A stretch of DNA of 64,000 nucleotides from NCBI GenBank assembly GCA_902786015.1, contig CADAAU010000003.1, positions 62,001-126,000 of the forward strand. The letters run 5' to 3'. Positions 52,970-61,700 of this stretch are shown here, piece by piece. Position numbers and translations under genes: made by a program. The stretch is from an uncultured Coriobacteriaceae bacterium. Lineage in GTDB: Bacteria > Actinomycetota > Coriobacteriia > Coriobacteriales > Atopobiaceae. Positions within the stretch are counted from its first letter, which is position 1, and every line of letters begins with the position of its first letter. The notes under the pieces were generated by a model. It was given only the letters and a program-made list of their open reading frames with translations. It searched no databases and was not told the origin of the DNA.

Positions 52970-52989
52970 CACATAACTTGGGGTTGGTT

Positions 52990-53514
52990 ATGCGATTTGA
53001 CATCGTTTCCGATACGCACGGACGGCTTTCGAACAAGCTGCTCGAGGCGCTCAAGGGTGCCGATGCCATCATGCATGCGGGTGACTGCTGTTCATATGGG
53101 GATTATCAGACGCTGTGCAACATCGCGCCCATGAGCATGTGCCTCGGAAACAACGATTGGGGCATGGACTATGGTCCTGACGTGCAACGGGTTACGCGTG
53201 TGTTTAAGTGCGGGTTGAGGTGGCAATTGTGCCATTACGAGGAGCGTCTGGATCTCGCGACCTGCGACATCGCAGTGTGTGGCCATTCTCATCGGCCGTT
53301 CGTGCACCGGGTGTCTAGTCCCGGTGGGCTGGGAACCGTGCTTGTCATAAATCCTGGTAGCCCCACGTTCCCGCGTACGGCAGAAGGACCTACCATCGCG
53401 CGCGTGATGGTAAACAATGGCTCGGTCGAAAGCGCCGAAATTGTTCGTATAGGCGAAGACGATGGCGATGGCGACGGCTGGAGCATCGCTCGACTGTTTC
53501 GCCGATTCAGCTAA
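52990..53514 (+). CDS. YfcE/MJ0936-type metallophosphodiesterase
   Basis: A 174-residue calcineurin-like phosphoesterase. All metal motifs are visible: DxH in IVSDTHG, GD in MHAGD, GNND in CLGNND, a His in QLCHYEE (usually GH), and GHSH in AVCGHSHRP, with NPGS near the end. The family hydrolyses phosphodiesters in vitro; its natural substrate is not known. An acidic linker EDDGDGDGW precedes the basic end RLFRRFS. ATG at 52990 is chosen over TTG at 52978. The ribosome site is G/T-rich and weak, so coupling to the upstream regulator gene is likely. Confidence 0.87.
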   Translation: MRFDIVSDTHGRLSNKLLEALKGADAIMHAGDCCSYGDYQTLCNIAPMSMCLGNNDWGMDYGPDVQRVTRVFKCGLRWQLCHYEERLDLATCDIAVCGHSHRPFVHRVSSPGGLGTVLVINPGSPTFPRTAEGPTIARVMVNNGSVESAEIVRIGEDDGDGDGWSIARLFRRFS

Positions 53515-53577
53515 ACAACAACGGCAGCGTACCCGTAGGAGCAACCCCTGCGGGCACGGAATCTGCAGATGGCGTCG

Positions 53578-54363
53578 CTAGTCTTCGTCTGCGCCTTCCT
53601 CGTCTTCCATCTTTGACGAGTTCTTCCACCTCATGTGGCGTGCCTTCATGGCGAGGGTGTTGTCGATGGCGCTTGGATGTGCCGGTTCCACATAGACGGG
53701 ACTCTGCACAATCTCTTTGTGTTGGTCTGGTTCCGCGGGCATGAACATCGGGCAGAACACCTTGGTGTAGACGCCGATCCAGGCAAGCGAGACACAAAAG
53801 CCCGCAATGACGTCAGACGCATAGTGCACTCCGAGGTAGACGCGGCTCATGCCCACCACCACGATAGTGCCGGCAAAGGCAAGGCAGCACGCCCAGCGCA
53901 TGATGCGGTCACGCTCGTAGTGCCACACCATCCAGGCGCACAGACCATAGAACGCCATCGACACCATGGAATGTCCGGAGGGGAAGCTGTAGCCAACCTC
54001 CGAGATAAGGCGGAATCCGTCGGGACGAGGGCGATGCACGATGTACTTAAGCACTTGGTTTATAAAGACCACGCACACCAGGTTTACGGCGGCGCACAGA
54101 CCGGGTCGTCTGCCTGGGGCAAAGGCGGCCACCATGAGAAACATAGCCCCGATCACTATGGGAGAAGAAAGGCTCGAGAATCCCTCCATAATGGAGGTCA
54201 TCCACGGACGACGCAGCTTCAAAACAAAGAAATTGTAGGCATCGACATCGAGCTGCAGAATCTCGGTGGACCGAACGTTTTGCATAATGGCAAGAAACAG
54301 GATGATGGCGACTGAGGTCACAATGATGCGTCGCTCTGCCCAAATACGCTTTAGTATTGCCAT
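53578..54363 (-). CDS. PAP2-family membrane phosphatase
   Basis: A 261-residue membrane protein with about six helices and the complete phosphatase signature: KYIVHRPRP (KX6RP), SFPSGHS, and SRVYLGVHYASD (SRX5HX3D). Candidates for the role are undecaprenyl-diphosphate or phosphatidic/PGP phosphatase, both in envelope lipid metabolism. The C-terminal ~60 residues form a charged cytoplasmic tail (KMEDEEGADED). AAGGAGG before the ATG is near-consensus. Convergent with the phosphodiesterase gene. Confidence 0.9.
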   Translation of the reverse strand: MAILKRIWAERRIIVTSVAIILFLAIMQNVRSTEILQLDVDAYNFFVLKLRRPWMTSIMEGFSSLSSPIVIGAMFLMVAAFAPGRRPGLCAAVNLVCVVFINQVLKYIVHRPRPDGFRLISEVGYSFPSGHSMVSMAFYGLCAWMVWHYERDRIMRWACCLAFAGTIVVVGMSRVYLGVHYASDVIAGFCVSLAWIGVYTKVFCPMFMPAEPDQHKEIVQSPVYVEPAHPSAIDNTLAMKARHMRWKNSSKMEDEEGADED

Positions 54364-54454
54364 TGTCGCACCTCCTTCTGCCTAGCATACCGTATTGGAG
54401 AGTTGCTTTTGCGCAAGTATGCGAGATATATGGGGATGTAGTATCAAATAATGA

Positions 54455-54487
54455 CAAAAAACGACACCCCGTGCGAAGGGCGCCGTT
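54455..54487 (-). terminator. Rho-independent terminator of trxA
   Basis: Minus-strand arms AACGGCGCCC and GGGTGTCGTT pair with two G·U wobbles across an 8-nt loop, followed by TTTTT, about 33 nt after the thioredoxin stop. Confidence 0.75.
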
Positions 54488-54520
54488 CTTGTCGGTGCTT
54501 CTTGAGCCAAGAAAACACTG

Positions 54521-54838
54521 TTACAGGTTTGCCTCAATCTCGGAGACGAGTGCGGCCTTGGGCATGTTACCCACCATGGTGTGCACAATTTCGCCGTTCT
54601 TAAACAGGATGAGTGTGGGAATCGACATGATCGAGAATCGCTGGGCGAGCTCGCCTTGCTCATCGACGTTGCACTTGTACACGTCCAAGCGGTCGGCCAT
54701 CTCGGTTGCGACCTCCTCAACGATGGGACCAAGAGCGCGGCAAGGTCCGCACCAGCTTGCCCAGAAGTCAACGAGAACGGGTTTGGAAGCCTGTGCGACG
54801 TCGGTGTCGAATGAGGCAACCGTTAGTTCCTTAGCCAT
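54521..54838 (-). CDS. trxA: Thioredoxin
   Basis: A 105-residue thioredoxin with the redox motif WCGPC in VDFWASWCGPCRALGP, the cis-proline region SIPTLILFKNG and the buried Asp in VLVDF. It reduces protein disulfides in the cytoplasm with thioredoxin reductase. The ATG at 54838 has AAAGGA at normal spacing. A longer in-frame extension upstream has no ribosome site and is not thioredoxin-like. Its own terminator follows. Confidence 0.95.
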   Translation of the reverse strand: MAKELTVASFDTDVAQASKPVLVDFWASWCGPCRALGPIVEEVATEMADRLDVYKCNVDEQGELAQRFSIMSIPTLILFKNGEIVHTMVGNMPKAALVSEIEANL

Positions 54839-54945
54839 AAAGCGTCCTTTCGTGCCCGACACAAAGGCGGGCGTTTCGGTTATCGTATACACATAAGACC
54901 CTTGTACCCACTTTTCGTCATCGATTACGCGAGGATTAAAAACAA

Positions 54946-55470
54946 ATGGCATATGGTACTTTATCGCGTCTTTATGTAGAGAAAACCCGCACCGAACTGG
55001 ATGACCTTGCGAGTCTCGGCATATTGGTGGTGGGAAACGCATTTTCGAGCGTATTGCTCGTAAAGGGGCAACCGGGCGAGGTGGAACGGGCCGGCGGCTC
55101 GTTGTTGAGTGGAGCGGATGGTACGGCCTTGCGTGCGGCGCTCTTGAAGCTTGGGTACGCGCCTGAGGATTGGTGCGGCATGGCGTGTTGGCTAAAGACT
55201 GGCGAGCAGCTTTCCCCCGAACAGCTGCGACTTGCGGTCGCGACCCTCGACCCGGCGACGCTGGTTGCCTGCGACCGAGCGGCTGCGGAGCTCGTGAGAA
55301 ACGCGTTCTTGGATGGACTGTTGGGCCTGGAGCTTGGGCGCGTGAGCATGGTGCGCGGCATGCGCGTGCTTAATCTCGGAGACTTCGAGGCGGCGCTCCA
55401 AAGCATGGATACCAAGCAGGTGATGTGGGCGCGCCTCAAGCAGATACCACCTCTTGGTGCTCCGTACTAG
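54946..55470 (+). CDS. Hypothetical protein, possibly uracil-DNA-glycosylase-fold
   Basis: A 174-residue soluble protein of unknown function. It has one region (LRLAVATLDPATLVACDRAAAELVRNAF) loosely like the ALRPRVVVALGRVAA segment of uracil-DNA-glycosylase superfamily proteins, but the catalytic GEAPG-like motif of family 4/5 enzymes is absent, so the fold assignment is speculative. Two Cys near WCGMACW. The ribosome site is weak (AGGA 11 nt upstream). It is divergent from trxA by 107 bp. Composition and codon use match the neighbours, so it is probably a real gene. Confidence 0.55.
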   Translation: MAYGTLSRLYVEKTRTELDDLASLGILVVGNAFSSVLLVKGQPGEVERAGGSLLSGADGTALRAALLKLGYAPEDWCGMACWLKTGEQLSPEQLRLAVATLDPATLVACDRAAAELVRNAFLDGLLGLELGRVSMVRGMRVLNLGDFEAALQSMDTKQVMWARLKQIPPLGAPY

Positions 55471-55597
55471 GTCGCAGGTAGATTAGGCAGTGGGTGAAGT
55501 GATGGGAGTCGCCCTATTGCCTCTGCTTATACCTCACTGAAACGGACTGTTGCATAGTACAATAAGCCCATTGGCTGTGACGACAGGGGAGGTATCC

Positions 55598-57505
55598 ATG
55601 CAGGACGGGTTCGTGAAGGTTGCGGTTCGCACGCCGCACGTGCGCGTGGCCGATGTGGGCCACAATGTAGCCGTGTGTGTAGAGGCTGTGTGTGAGGCGG
55701 CCGATGCAGGAGCCAAGGTCATCGTTCTTCCCGAGCTGTGCGTCACGGGATACACCTGCGAGGACTTGTTTTGGCAAGACGCGTTGATCGAGGCCGCCCA
55801 AAACGCCGTGAACACCATTGCCGAAGCCACATCGGCGCTCGACGCGCTCGTGTTTGTGGGGGCGCCTCTGGTGGTCCGTGGCAAGCTGTACAACTGCGCC
55901 GTTGCGCTGTGTGGCGGCGAGATTCTTGGCGTGGTGCCCAAGCGGTTTGTTCCGAACTATCACGAGTTCTATGAGGCGCGACATTTTGCGGCAGGTCCCC
56001 TAGACGTCACGCTCGAGTTCTGTGGTGGGTTGGGAGAAGTGCCGTTTGGAGCCAACCAGCTCTTTGCGTGCGCAAGCCTCCCCGATCTCGTGGTCGCGGC
56101 AGAGGTGTGCGAGGACCTGTGGGCCCCGCAGCCTCCCAGCATCTCGCACGCGCTGGCGGGGGCAACGCTCATCGTGAACCTCTCGGCCTCCAATGCCATC
56201 GTGGGCAAGGCGGCCTATCGTCGAGACTTGGTTGTGGGGCAATCCGCGCGTCTGCTGTGCGCATACATGTATGCAAGTGCCGGGATGGGGGAGTCCACGA
56301 CAGATGTGGTGTTTGCTGGTCATGACCTTATTGCCGAGAACGGAAGGCTGCTGGCGGAAGCCGTGCCCTTTGGCGATGGGTCTGCCACGACTGAGGTCGA
56401 TGTGGCGCAGCTGGCTGCCGAGCGACGTCGCAACACCACGTTCGTGCCGAATGACGACGGATACGTCGTGACAACGTTTGACCTCAAGGTCAAAGATACC
56501 GAGCTCACGCGCTTTGTTGACCCGCACCCGTTCGTTCCCAGCAACGATGCCGAGCGCGTGGCTCGCTGCGAGGATGTGTTTGCCATACAGGCATATGGTC
56601 TTGCAAAGCGGTTGCAACATACGCATGGGAAGTGTGCCGTCATCGGCATATCGGGTGGGCTGGACTCTACGCTTGCCGTCTTGGTGACCGTGCGTGCCTT
56701 TGACTTGGTGGGGCTCGACCGCAAGGGCATCATAGCCGTAACCATGCCGGGATTCGGTACCACAAGCCGCACGAAGGGCAATGCGACGACGCTTGCCGAG
56801 GCCTTGGGCGTGCAACTTCGTGAGGTGAACATTGCCGCGGCGGTCCGTCAGCACTTTGCCGACATCGGGCACGACGAGTCGGTGCATGACGTCACCTACG
56901 AGAACTCTCAGGCCCGCGAGCGCACCCAAATCATCATGGACATCGCCAACCAGGAAGGCGGTCTGGTGGTGGGTACCGGCGACCTCTCTGAGCTGGCATT
57001 GGGATGGGCGACCTACAACGGTGATCACATGAGTATGTACGGCGTCAATGGAGGCGTGCCAAAGACACTGGTGAGGCATCTGGTGCGCTATGTTGCCGAT
57101 ACCTGCGGCAACGAGGTTGAATCTCGCGTGCTGTACGACGTGCTCGACACCCCCGTCTCGCCAGAGCTACTGCCCGCAAACGAGGACGGAACCATCGCCC
57201 AGCAGACGGAGGACCTCGTGGGACCGTACGAGCTGCACGACTTTGTGCTCTATGAGGTCCTGCGCCACGGGTCTCGCCCGCGCAAGGTGGAGCGACTTGC
57301 GCGGCGGGCGTTTGCCGGAGTGTATGACGACGAGACCATCCACAAGTGGCTGCGGACGTTCTATTGGCGATTCTTCGCCCAACAGTTCAAACGCAGCTGC
57401 TTGCCCGACGGTCCCAAGGTGGGTTCGGTGGCCGTAAGTCCGCGCGGTGACCTGCGTATGCCGAGTGACGCCCTCTCGACGCTCTGGCTTGCCGAGCTGG
57501 ACTAG
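55598..57505 (+). CDS. nadE: Glutamine-dependent NAD+ synthetase
   Basis: A 635-residue two-domain enzyme that makes NAD+ from nicotinate adenine dinucleotide, ATP and glutamine. The N-terminal nitrilase-like glutaminase (~1-290) has Glu in LPELCVTGYTCEDL, Lys in VVPKRFVPNYHEFYE and the nucleophile Cys171 in AEVCEDLWAP. The C-terminal synthetase has the PP-loop IGISGGLDSTLA, GTGDLSELALGW and the C-terminal FKRSCLPDGPKVGSV. It has the architecture of the ~640-residue actinobacterial form. GGGGAGG just before the ATG at 55598 decides the start. An upstream in-frame ATG (55550) has none. Confidence 0.95.
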   Translation: MQDGFVKVAVRTPHVRVADVGHNVAVCVEAVCEAADAGAKVIVLPELCVTGYTCEDLFWQDALIEAAQNAVNTIAEATSALDALVFVGAPLVVRGKLYNCAVALCGGEILGVVPKRFVPNYHEFYEARHFAAGPLDVTLEFCGGLGEVPFGANQLFACASLPDLVVAAEVCEDLWAPQPPSISHALAGATLIVNLSASNAIVGKAAYRRDLVVGQSARLLCAYMYASAGMGESTTDVVFAGHDLIAENGRLLAEAVPFGDGSATTEVDVAQLAAERRRNTTFVPNDDGYVVTTFDLKVKDTELTRFVDPHPFVPSNDAERVARCEDVFAIQAYGLAKRLQHTHGKCAVIGISGGLDSTLAVLVTVRAFDLVGLDRKGIIAVTMPGFGTTSRTKGNATTLAEALGVQLREVNIAAAVRQHFADIGHDESVHDVTYENSQARERTQIIMDIANQEGGLVVGTGDLSELALGWATYNGDHMSMYGVNGGVPKTLVRHLVRYVADTCGNEVESRVLYDVLDTPVSPELLPANEDGTIAQQTEDLVGPYELHDFVLYEVLRHGSRPRKVERLARRAFAGVYDDETIHKWLRTFYWRFFAQQFKRSCLPDGPKVGSVAVSPRGDLRMPSDALSTLWLAELD

Positions 57506-57529
57506 CAAAACCTCCTTTTGACCATACGT

Positions 57530-57588
57530 CAAGCGATGGGGTACTCCCTTTTGCCTTACTTGGGCAAAGGGGAGTACCCCATCGCTTG
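57530..57588. repeat. Palindromic repeat, family A, copy 3
   Basis: CAAGCGATGGGGTACTCCC and its complement GGGAGTACCCCATCGCTTG form the outer arms, and inner arms TTTTGCC/GGGCAAA close on a 6-nt loop. It lies 25 nt after the nadE stop. Confidence 0.9.
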
Positions 57589-57672
57589 GGTTCGGGGCAG
57601 ATGAGTACGCATAGGTTATTCTAGTATTAAGGAAACTGATGTAGTATTCAGTAAAATTCTTGAGCAAATTGA

Positions 57673-57835
57673 GCGAGTGTACCCAAATTGTAAAAACGCG
57701 GTTCGCTATCTGGTCTTTTGTGGAGGCAAATGCATTTTGGGTACAGTCGTTATTTTATACAGTGTGCCCAAATTGTAATTGAGGGTATGTGTATGCTGGG
57801 AATATACAAAACGAAAACAATTTGGGTACACTCGC
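57673..57835. repeat. Four alternating copies of GTGTACCCAAATTGT in an AT-rich intergenic region
   Basis: Outer copies form a perfect 19-bp inverted repeat: GCGAGTGTACCCAAATTGT at 57673-57691 and its exact complement at 57817-57835. Two variants lie inside: ATTTTGGGTACAGTCG at 57734-57749 (minus orientation) and AGTGTGCCCAAATTGT at 57761-57776 (plus). Orientation alternates + - + -. The surrounding 57589-57934 stretch is the most AT-rich in this half of the window and encodes no recognisable protein. It may be an operator cluster for the following gene or a MITE-like element. No clear target-site duplication is visible. Confidence 0.8.
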
Positions 57836-57934
57836 GCCTCTCCCTTGCCAATCGGTCCTTTCAGCTTGCCCGCATTCGCGTGTTTCTGCGTGATGTTTTA
57901 TGGGAGATGCAAATATGCTCGTATACTTATCCTC

Positions 57935-58834
57935 ATGTCTACTAAGAACACAGTCACACCAAACCCCAAGTCGCTCACGGCTGCCGAGGCGGAGGAGCTT
58001 TTTGCCAAGGTTGACAACTCGGGTCACACCGACGAGGAGTCAGCCGAGCGGCAAAGAAAGCGCCGCAAGGAAAAGGGCCACGGCGTCGATGTCGACCCGC
58101 TTTCGACCGACGATCCCTCGGGGTCGAACGTCGGGCGCCGCATATCGCGCTCGGCGGTCATCGTCGTGATTGTATTCGTTGCGGCAATCGTCTTTACGCA
58201 GGTGTACGTGGGGTCCAAGCGAGCCGAAAACACGGCCAATCTCTCGGGCAACGTCAACGTGTACACCGTTGCAGAGGCTATGGGCGGCGGCATTGCCTGG
58301 GGTAACGGATTCACCCAATTCCCGCAGGAGTACTCGGTCCAGGAGGCCGACGAGAACACCGGCCGCATCGAGGTGTCGGTAACCGATGCCACCTCGCATA
58401 GCACCCTCGAATGCCTCCAAAATACGCAGATTCAGGCCACGGCCTTCTCGGTCAACTCGCTGCTCAACCCAAAAATCGACACGGTCATCTATCACGTGAG
58501 TGCGTACATGAACGAAGACGGGGGTTTCACGCGCGAGTCTTGGTTCGGATTCTTCCAACCTTCCGGAGATCGGAAGCCCTTTGTTACCTACATTTGGACC
58601 AAGTCCACCACGAGCGACGGACAGGTTCGATTCTCGTGCACGATGGCAGGCGTCGACCATGAGCTTCAGGAGCTCCTGCGCCAACAGATAACCTCGCAGG
58701 CAGAGCCTCCATTCCTAGGAAATGGCTCCGGCGAAGAGGACGGCGACAAAGACTCCGCGAGCGACGACAAGTCAAGCAAGCGGAGCAACTCGACGATGGT
58801 AACTCACGCCATAGACTCGCCTTTGCCAGTCTAA
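57935..58834 (+). CDS. Membrane-anchored protein of unknown function
   Basis: A 299-residue protein with a charged N-terminal cytoplasmic region (~1-68, KRRKEKGHGVDVDP), one transmembrane helix (~70-90, AVIVVIVFVAAIVFTQVYV) and an extracellular domain (~95-260), ending in an acidic, Ser-rich tail. The extracellular part repeats short β-like segments (IEVSVTDATS, DTVIYHVSAYMNE, PFVTYIWTKST) and matches no family I recognise. No ribosome site precedes the ATG, and TATACT lies about 10 nt upstream, so the transcript may be nearly leaderless. Preceded by the four-copy inverted array and followed by palindrome B2. Confidence 0.65.
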   Translation: MSTKNTVTPNPKSLTAAEAEELFAKVDNSGHTDEESAERQRKRRKEKGHGVDVDPLSTDDPSGSNVGRRISRSAVIVVIVFVAAIVFTQVYVGSKRAENTANLSGNVNVYTVAEAMGGGIAWGNGFTQFPQEYSVQEADENTGRIEVSVTDATSHSTLECLQNTQIQATAFSVNSLLNPKIDTVIYHVSAYMNEDGGFTRESWFGFFQPSGDRKPFVTYIWTKSTTSDGQVRFSCTMAGVDHELQELLRQQITSQAEPPFLGNGSGEEDGDKDSASDDKSSKRSNSTMVTHAIDSPLPV

Positions 58835-58843
58835 AGAACAAAA

Positions 58844-58922
58844 GCGGAACAAAACTCCCCGCGGAACAAAACTCCCCGGGAACTTTGTTCCGGAACAAAG
58901 TTCCCGGGGAGTTTTGTTCCGC
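58844..58922. repeat. Palindromic repeat, family B, copy 2 (62-bp loopless palindrome plus extra arm)
   Basis: 58861-58891 and 58892-58922 are exact reverse complements (31 nt each, starting GCGGAACAAAACTCCCCGGG). A direct partial copy of the left arm, GCGGAACAAAACTCCCC, lies just before at 58844-58860. It separates the convergent membrane-protein and pyridoxal kinase genes and touches the latter's stop codon. Confidence 0.92.
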
Positions 58923-58923
58923 T

Positions 58924-59796
58924 CTAACGGACGAGCTGGGTGACCTCTCCGAGTACGGTCTCGAAGCTTACACCGCGCACCTCGTAGTCCGGTTGCTCGC
59001 GAGTTACGCGCATGGCATCGCGCACCAGCGTGCCGGCGAACTCGACGGACGCGTACAGGTCACGTCCCGCCATGATGGCGGCCAAAAGCGCGCTTGCATA
59101 CAGGTCGCCCGTACCATGGAGCATGTAGGGAAGAAGCTCGCTCGACACCTCGACCTTGTCGACATCCTGGCCTGCCACGACGTTGCGGATAAGCCCGTCG
59201 CCATGCACGATGCCCTTGAGCACCACGTTCTTTGCGCCCATTTGCAGAAGCGCTCCTATGATGCGGTCGACATAGGCGTCATCGACGTCCTGTCCTTCGT
59301 AGGCGATGCCGGTAAGAATCGATGCCTCGGTAAGGTTGGGTGTCAGCACGTCGGCACCTTCTACCAGATCGCCCATGGCCGCGCACAACTCGGGGGTGTA
59401 TGTGGGATAGCTCACGCCACCGTCACCCATGACGGGATCGACGATGCGCAGTGCCTGCGGATGCTCCCCATAGAGCCTCTTTATGGCGCCGACCTGCTCT
59501 GCTGCGCCCAAGAAGCCCGAGTAGATCGCGTCTAGCTCGATGCCCTCTTCCTGCCAGGCATCCAAATAGGGCTTGAGCATATCGGTGGTGTCGTGCATGT
59601 GCCAGGTGGGGAACTTGGTGTGCGCAGAAAAGAGCGAGGTGGGAACTGGGCACACGTCGCAGCCGGCGGCGCTCAGCACCGGAATCGCGACACCCAGCGA
59701 GCACTTGCCGTAACCGCACAGGTCGTGCACGGCGGCAATGCGGGGGATGTAGGCCCCCTCGCGTTTATAGAGACGTACTTCCTTTGCGTTAGTCAT
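58924..59796 (-). CDS. pdxK: Pyridoxal/pyridoxamine kinase
   Basis: A 290-residue ribokinase-superfamily kinase that phosphorylates B6 vitamers with ATP. It starts RIAAVHDLCGYGKCSLGVAIPVL (the expected HDLSG-type loop), has VDPVMGDGG, LTPNLTEASILTG, and the anion-hole/catalytic Asp in LHGTGDLYASALLAA. The fit is better to pyridoxal kinase (PdxY/PdxK) than to the HMP kinase ThiD. The ATG at 59796 follows GAGAGGAG. Its 3' end abuts palindrome B2. Confidence 0.9.
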   Translation of the reverse strand: MTNAKEVRLYKREGAYIPRIAAVHDLCGYGKCSLGVAIPVLSAAGCDVCPVPTSLFSAHTKFPTWHMHDTTDMLKPYLDAWQEEGIELDAIYSGFLGAAEQVGAIKRLYGEHPQALRIVDPVMGDGGVSYPTYTPELCAAMGDLVEGADVLTPNLTEASILTGIAYEGQDVDDAYVDRIIGALLQMGAKNVVLKGIVHGDGLIRNVVAGQDVDKVEVSSELLPYMLHGTGDLYASALLAAIMAGRDLYASVEFAGTLVRDAMRVTREQPDYEVRGVSFETVLGEVTQLVR

Positions 59797-59935
59797 GGTG
59801 ACTCCTCTCACGTGGACTTATGGACCGACGCTGCCGTAAGAGGATAGACCTTCGTCTCTACAGATGCAATAAGGATTATGTGTTTATTCGTATGACGTGG
59901 AGCACGACGTCACTGTTCGTAACTTGTCGCAAGGC

Positions 59936-60060
59936 AGATAGCGACCTCGGCAGATGGACCGGCCGTGGAACGGGGTTCCCGGGGAGTTTTGTTCCGCGAC
60001 GGACTCGTGCCGCGGAACAAAATTCCCCGGGAACCCCGTTCCACTCGCAGGTTGCTATCT
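59936..60060. repeat. Palindromic repeat, family B, copy 3, with outer arms
   Basis: The main stem TGGAACGGGGTTCCCGGGGA... runs 59966-59997 and pairs with 60012-60043 with one mismatch around a ~14-nt centre. An outer imperfect inverted repeat AGATAGCGACCT (59936-59947) / AGGTTGCTATCT (60049-60060) extends it to 125 bp. It lies in the 314-bp gene-free gap between the pilT-like gene and pdxK. Nothing else is recognised in that gap. Confidence 0.88.
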
Positions 60061-60110
60061 CGGTCCGGTAATTGAGTCGACGGTGTTCCAGCGGAGATTT
60101 TGCAATTTGG

Positions 60111-61190
60111 CTATAGCCCCGAGGTGTTCAGGCGGTTGCGGAGTGCCTCGGGGTGAATGGCGTGCTGCAGGGCCACGTCACGTGTGATGATACCGTCTTT
60201 TACCAGCCGGAACAGGCTTTGGTCCATGGTGCGCATGCCGTGCTTGCTGGAGCTGGCCACGACGGAGTCGATCTGGTAGGTCTTTTCTTCGCGGATGAGG
60301 TTGCGAATGGCTGTGTTTGCCACCATGATCTCGAACGCCGGCACGACACCGCCCTGGATGGTGGGAACGAGCTGCTGGCTCACGACGGCACGCAGTACGA
60401 GCGAGAGCTGCATGCGAATCTGGCGCTGTTGGGCGCTGGGGAACGAGTCCACGATGCGGTCGACGGTGCTTGACGCGCTCGAAGTGTGCATGGTCGACAA
60501 AATCAGCTGGCTCATCTCGGCAGCGGTCACGGCAGTGGCCATGGTGTCTTGGTCACGCATCTCGCCGAGCAAGATGACGTCGGGAGACTCGCGGATCGCG
60601 GAACGCAGTGCCTCGGCGTACGTGGCGACGTCGGTGGGAATCTCGCGCTGCGTCACGATGCAGCTTCCGTGGCGATGGATGTATTCGATGGGGTCCTCCA
60701 TCGTGACGATGTGTCCGCTTCGCTCGTGATTTAGCCGATCGACGATGCAGGCCAAGGTGGTGGACTTGCCCGCTCCTGCCGATCCGGTGACCAATACGAG
60801 GCCCTTCTGGAAGCGTGAGAGCTCCAGCACCTCCTCGGGGATGCCGTTTGCCTTGGGGTCGGGCAGGCCAAACGGAATCACGCGAATCACGGCACTTGCC
60901 GAGCTGCGCTGGCGAAACACGTTCGCGCGAAAACGCCCCAGTCCGGGAATCGAGAACGAGAAGTCGTCGTCATGCTGGTCGTTCTCGGTAAAGTGCCTAA
61001 AGTCGCGCCGAGCGAGCCCGTAGATCTGCTCCACGAGGTTGTAGGTGTCGGCTGGCATCAGTCGCTCGGAGTCGGTGCGAAACTGCTGCCCGCCCTTTTT
61101 GTACGACAGCTGCAAACCGGCGACTATAAAGATGTCGGAGGCGTTGTTGTCGATCATGTACTGCAGGATCTCTTCGAGCTTCATCGTCAT
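60111..61190 (-). CDS. pilT: PilT-like type IV pilus ATPase
   Basis: A 359-residue hexameric secretion ATPase of the PilT/PilU group that would depolymerise pili from the cytoplasmic side. It has an N-terminal PilT domain (ASDIFIVAGLQ), Walker A GSAGAGKST (136-144), the Asp box RESPDVILLGEMRD (Walker B), and the His box STMHTSSASSTVDRIVDSFP. The retraction-specific AIRNLIREEK motif is present. It is the last gene of a tightly packed minus-strand pilus operon. An assembly ATPase (PilB-like) is not in the window but may lie beyond its end. Confidence 0.93.
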   Translation of the reverse strand: MTMKLEEILQYMIDNNASDIFIVAGLQLSYKKGGQQFRTDSERLMPADTYNLVEQIYGLARRDFRHFTENDQHDDDFSFSIPGLGRFRANVFRQRSSASAVIRVIPFGLPDPKANGIPEEVLELSRFQKGLVLVTGSAGAGKSTTLACIVDRLNHERSGHIVTMEDPIEYIHRHGSCIVTQREIPTDVATYAEALRSAIRESPDVILLGEMRDQDTMATAVTAAEMSQLILSTMHTSSASSTVDRIVDSFPSAQQRQIRMQLSLVLRAVVSQQLVPTIQGGVVPAFEIMVANTAIRNLIREEKTYQIDSVVASSSKHGMRTMDQSLFRLVKDGIITRDVALQHAIHPEALRNRLNTSGL

Positions 61191-61199
61191 CGCAAACTC

Positions 61200-61700
61200 C
61201 TAGTTCTCGGTTGTGGTTCCCGTCCACAACGTGTCGCCGGTGTCTTCTTCCTGTGGTGCGGCACTCAGGTGCCAGGACTCAATGGTGTAGGACGTGTTTT
61301 CCAGCCTCACGACGGCCTCGAGCATGCGTCCTCCCTCGGATGTGAATGTGCAGGTGACGTCGTTGCCGTCCAGCTCGTAGGTTGCCGTGACGCCTTCTTC
61401 GCACACGCTGGCCAGCATCCGGTTTGCCTGCTTGTTGAGGGCGGCCATGGTTCGAGACGCGCTGCCCTGTTCGTGGAGCAGGGCGTCGAGCTCCGCCAAG
61501 AATGCCTGGGCAGACCGCTCCGTGTCGTAGCCCTGTGAGTTCATGTTGGCCTGCCTGTCGGCAAGGGCGTGCATGGCGTGCGACGTCGAGACGGCGAGCA
61601 CGGCCGCGGTGGCAAGCGAGATGACCACCACGACGGTAAGAAGCGAGATGAGTCCGTGTCGCATGTTGTCGCGGCTGCCCGCGGCTGCCTGCCTGCTCAC
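61200..61700 (-). CDS. Pilin-like protein of the pilus operon (hypothetical)
   Basis: A 166-residue protein with an N-terminal hydrophobic helix (HGLISLLTVVVVISLATAAVLAV) and a polar α/β C-terminal domain. The sequence suggests a minor pilin or assembly protein without a clear prepilin peptidase site. The start is GTG at 61700, overlapping the previous stop as GTGA, which shows translational coupling. The pilT-like gene follows after 9 nt. Confidence 0.65.
   Translation of the reverse strand: MSRQAAAGSRDNMRHGLISLLTVVVVISLATAAVLAVSTSHAMHALADRQANMNSQGYDTERSAQAFLAELDALLHEQGSASRTMAALNKQANRMLASVCEEGVTATYELDGNDVTCTFTSEGGRMLEAVVRLENTSYTIESWHLSAAPQEEDTGDTLWTGTTTEN

Noticed and set aside
56000..57079. 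359-residue minus-strand frame opposite nadE
   Set aside because: Shadow frame. The plus strand encodes a complete, well-conserved NAD synthetase.
57673..57835. CRISPR array at the four-copy motif
   Set aside because: Copies alternate in orientation, spacing is irregular and there are no cas genes; the layout is that of inverted repeats, not CRISPR.
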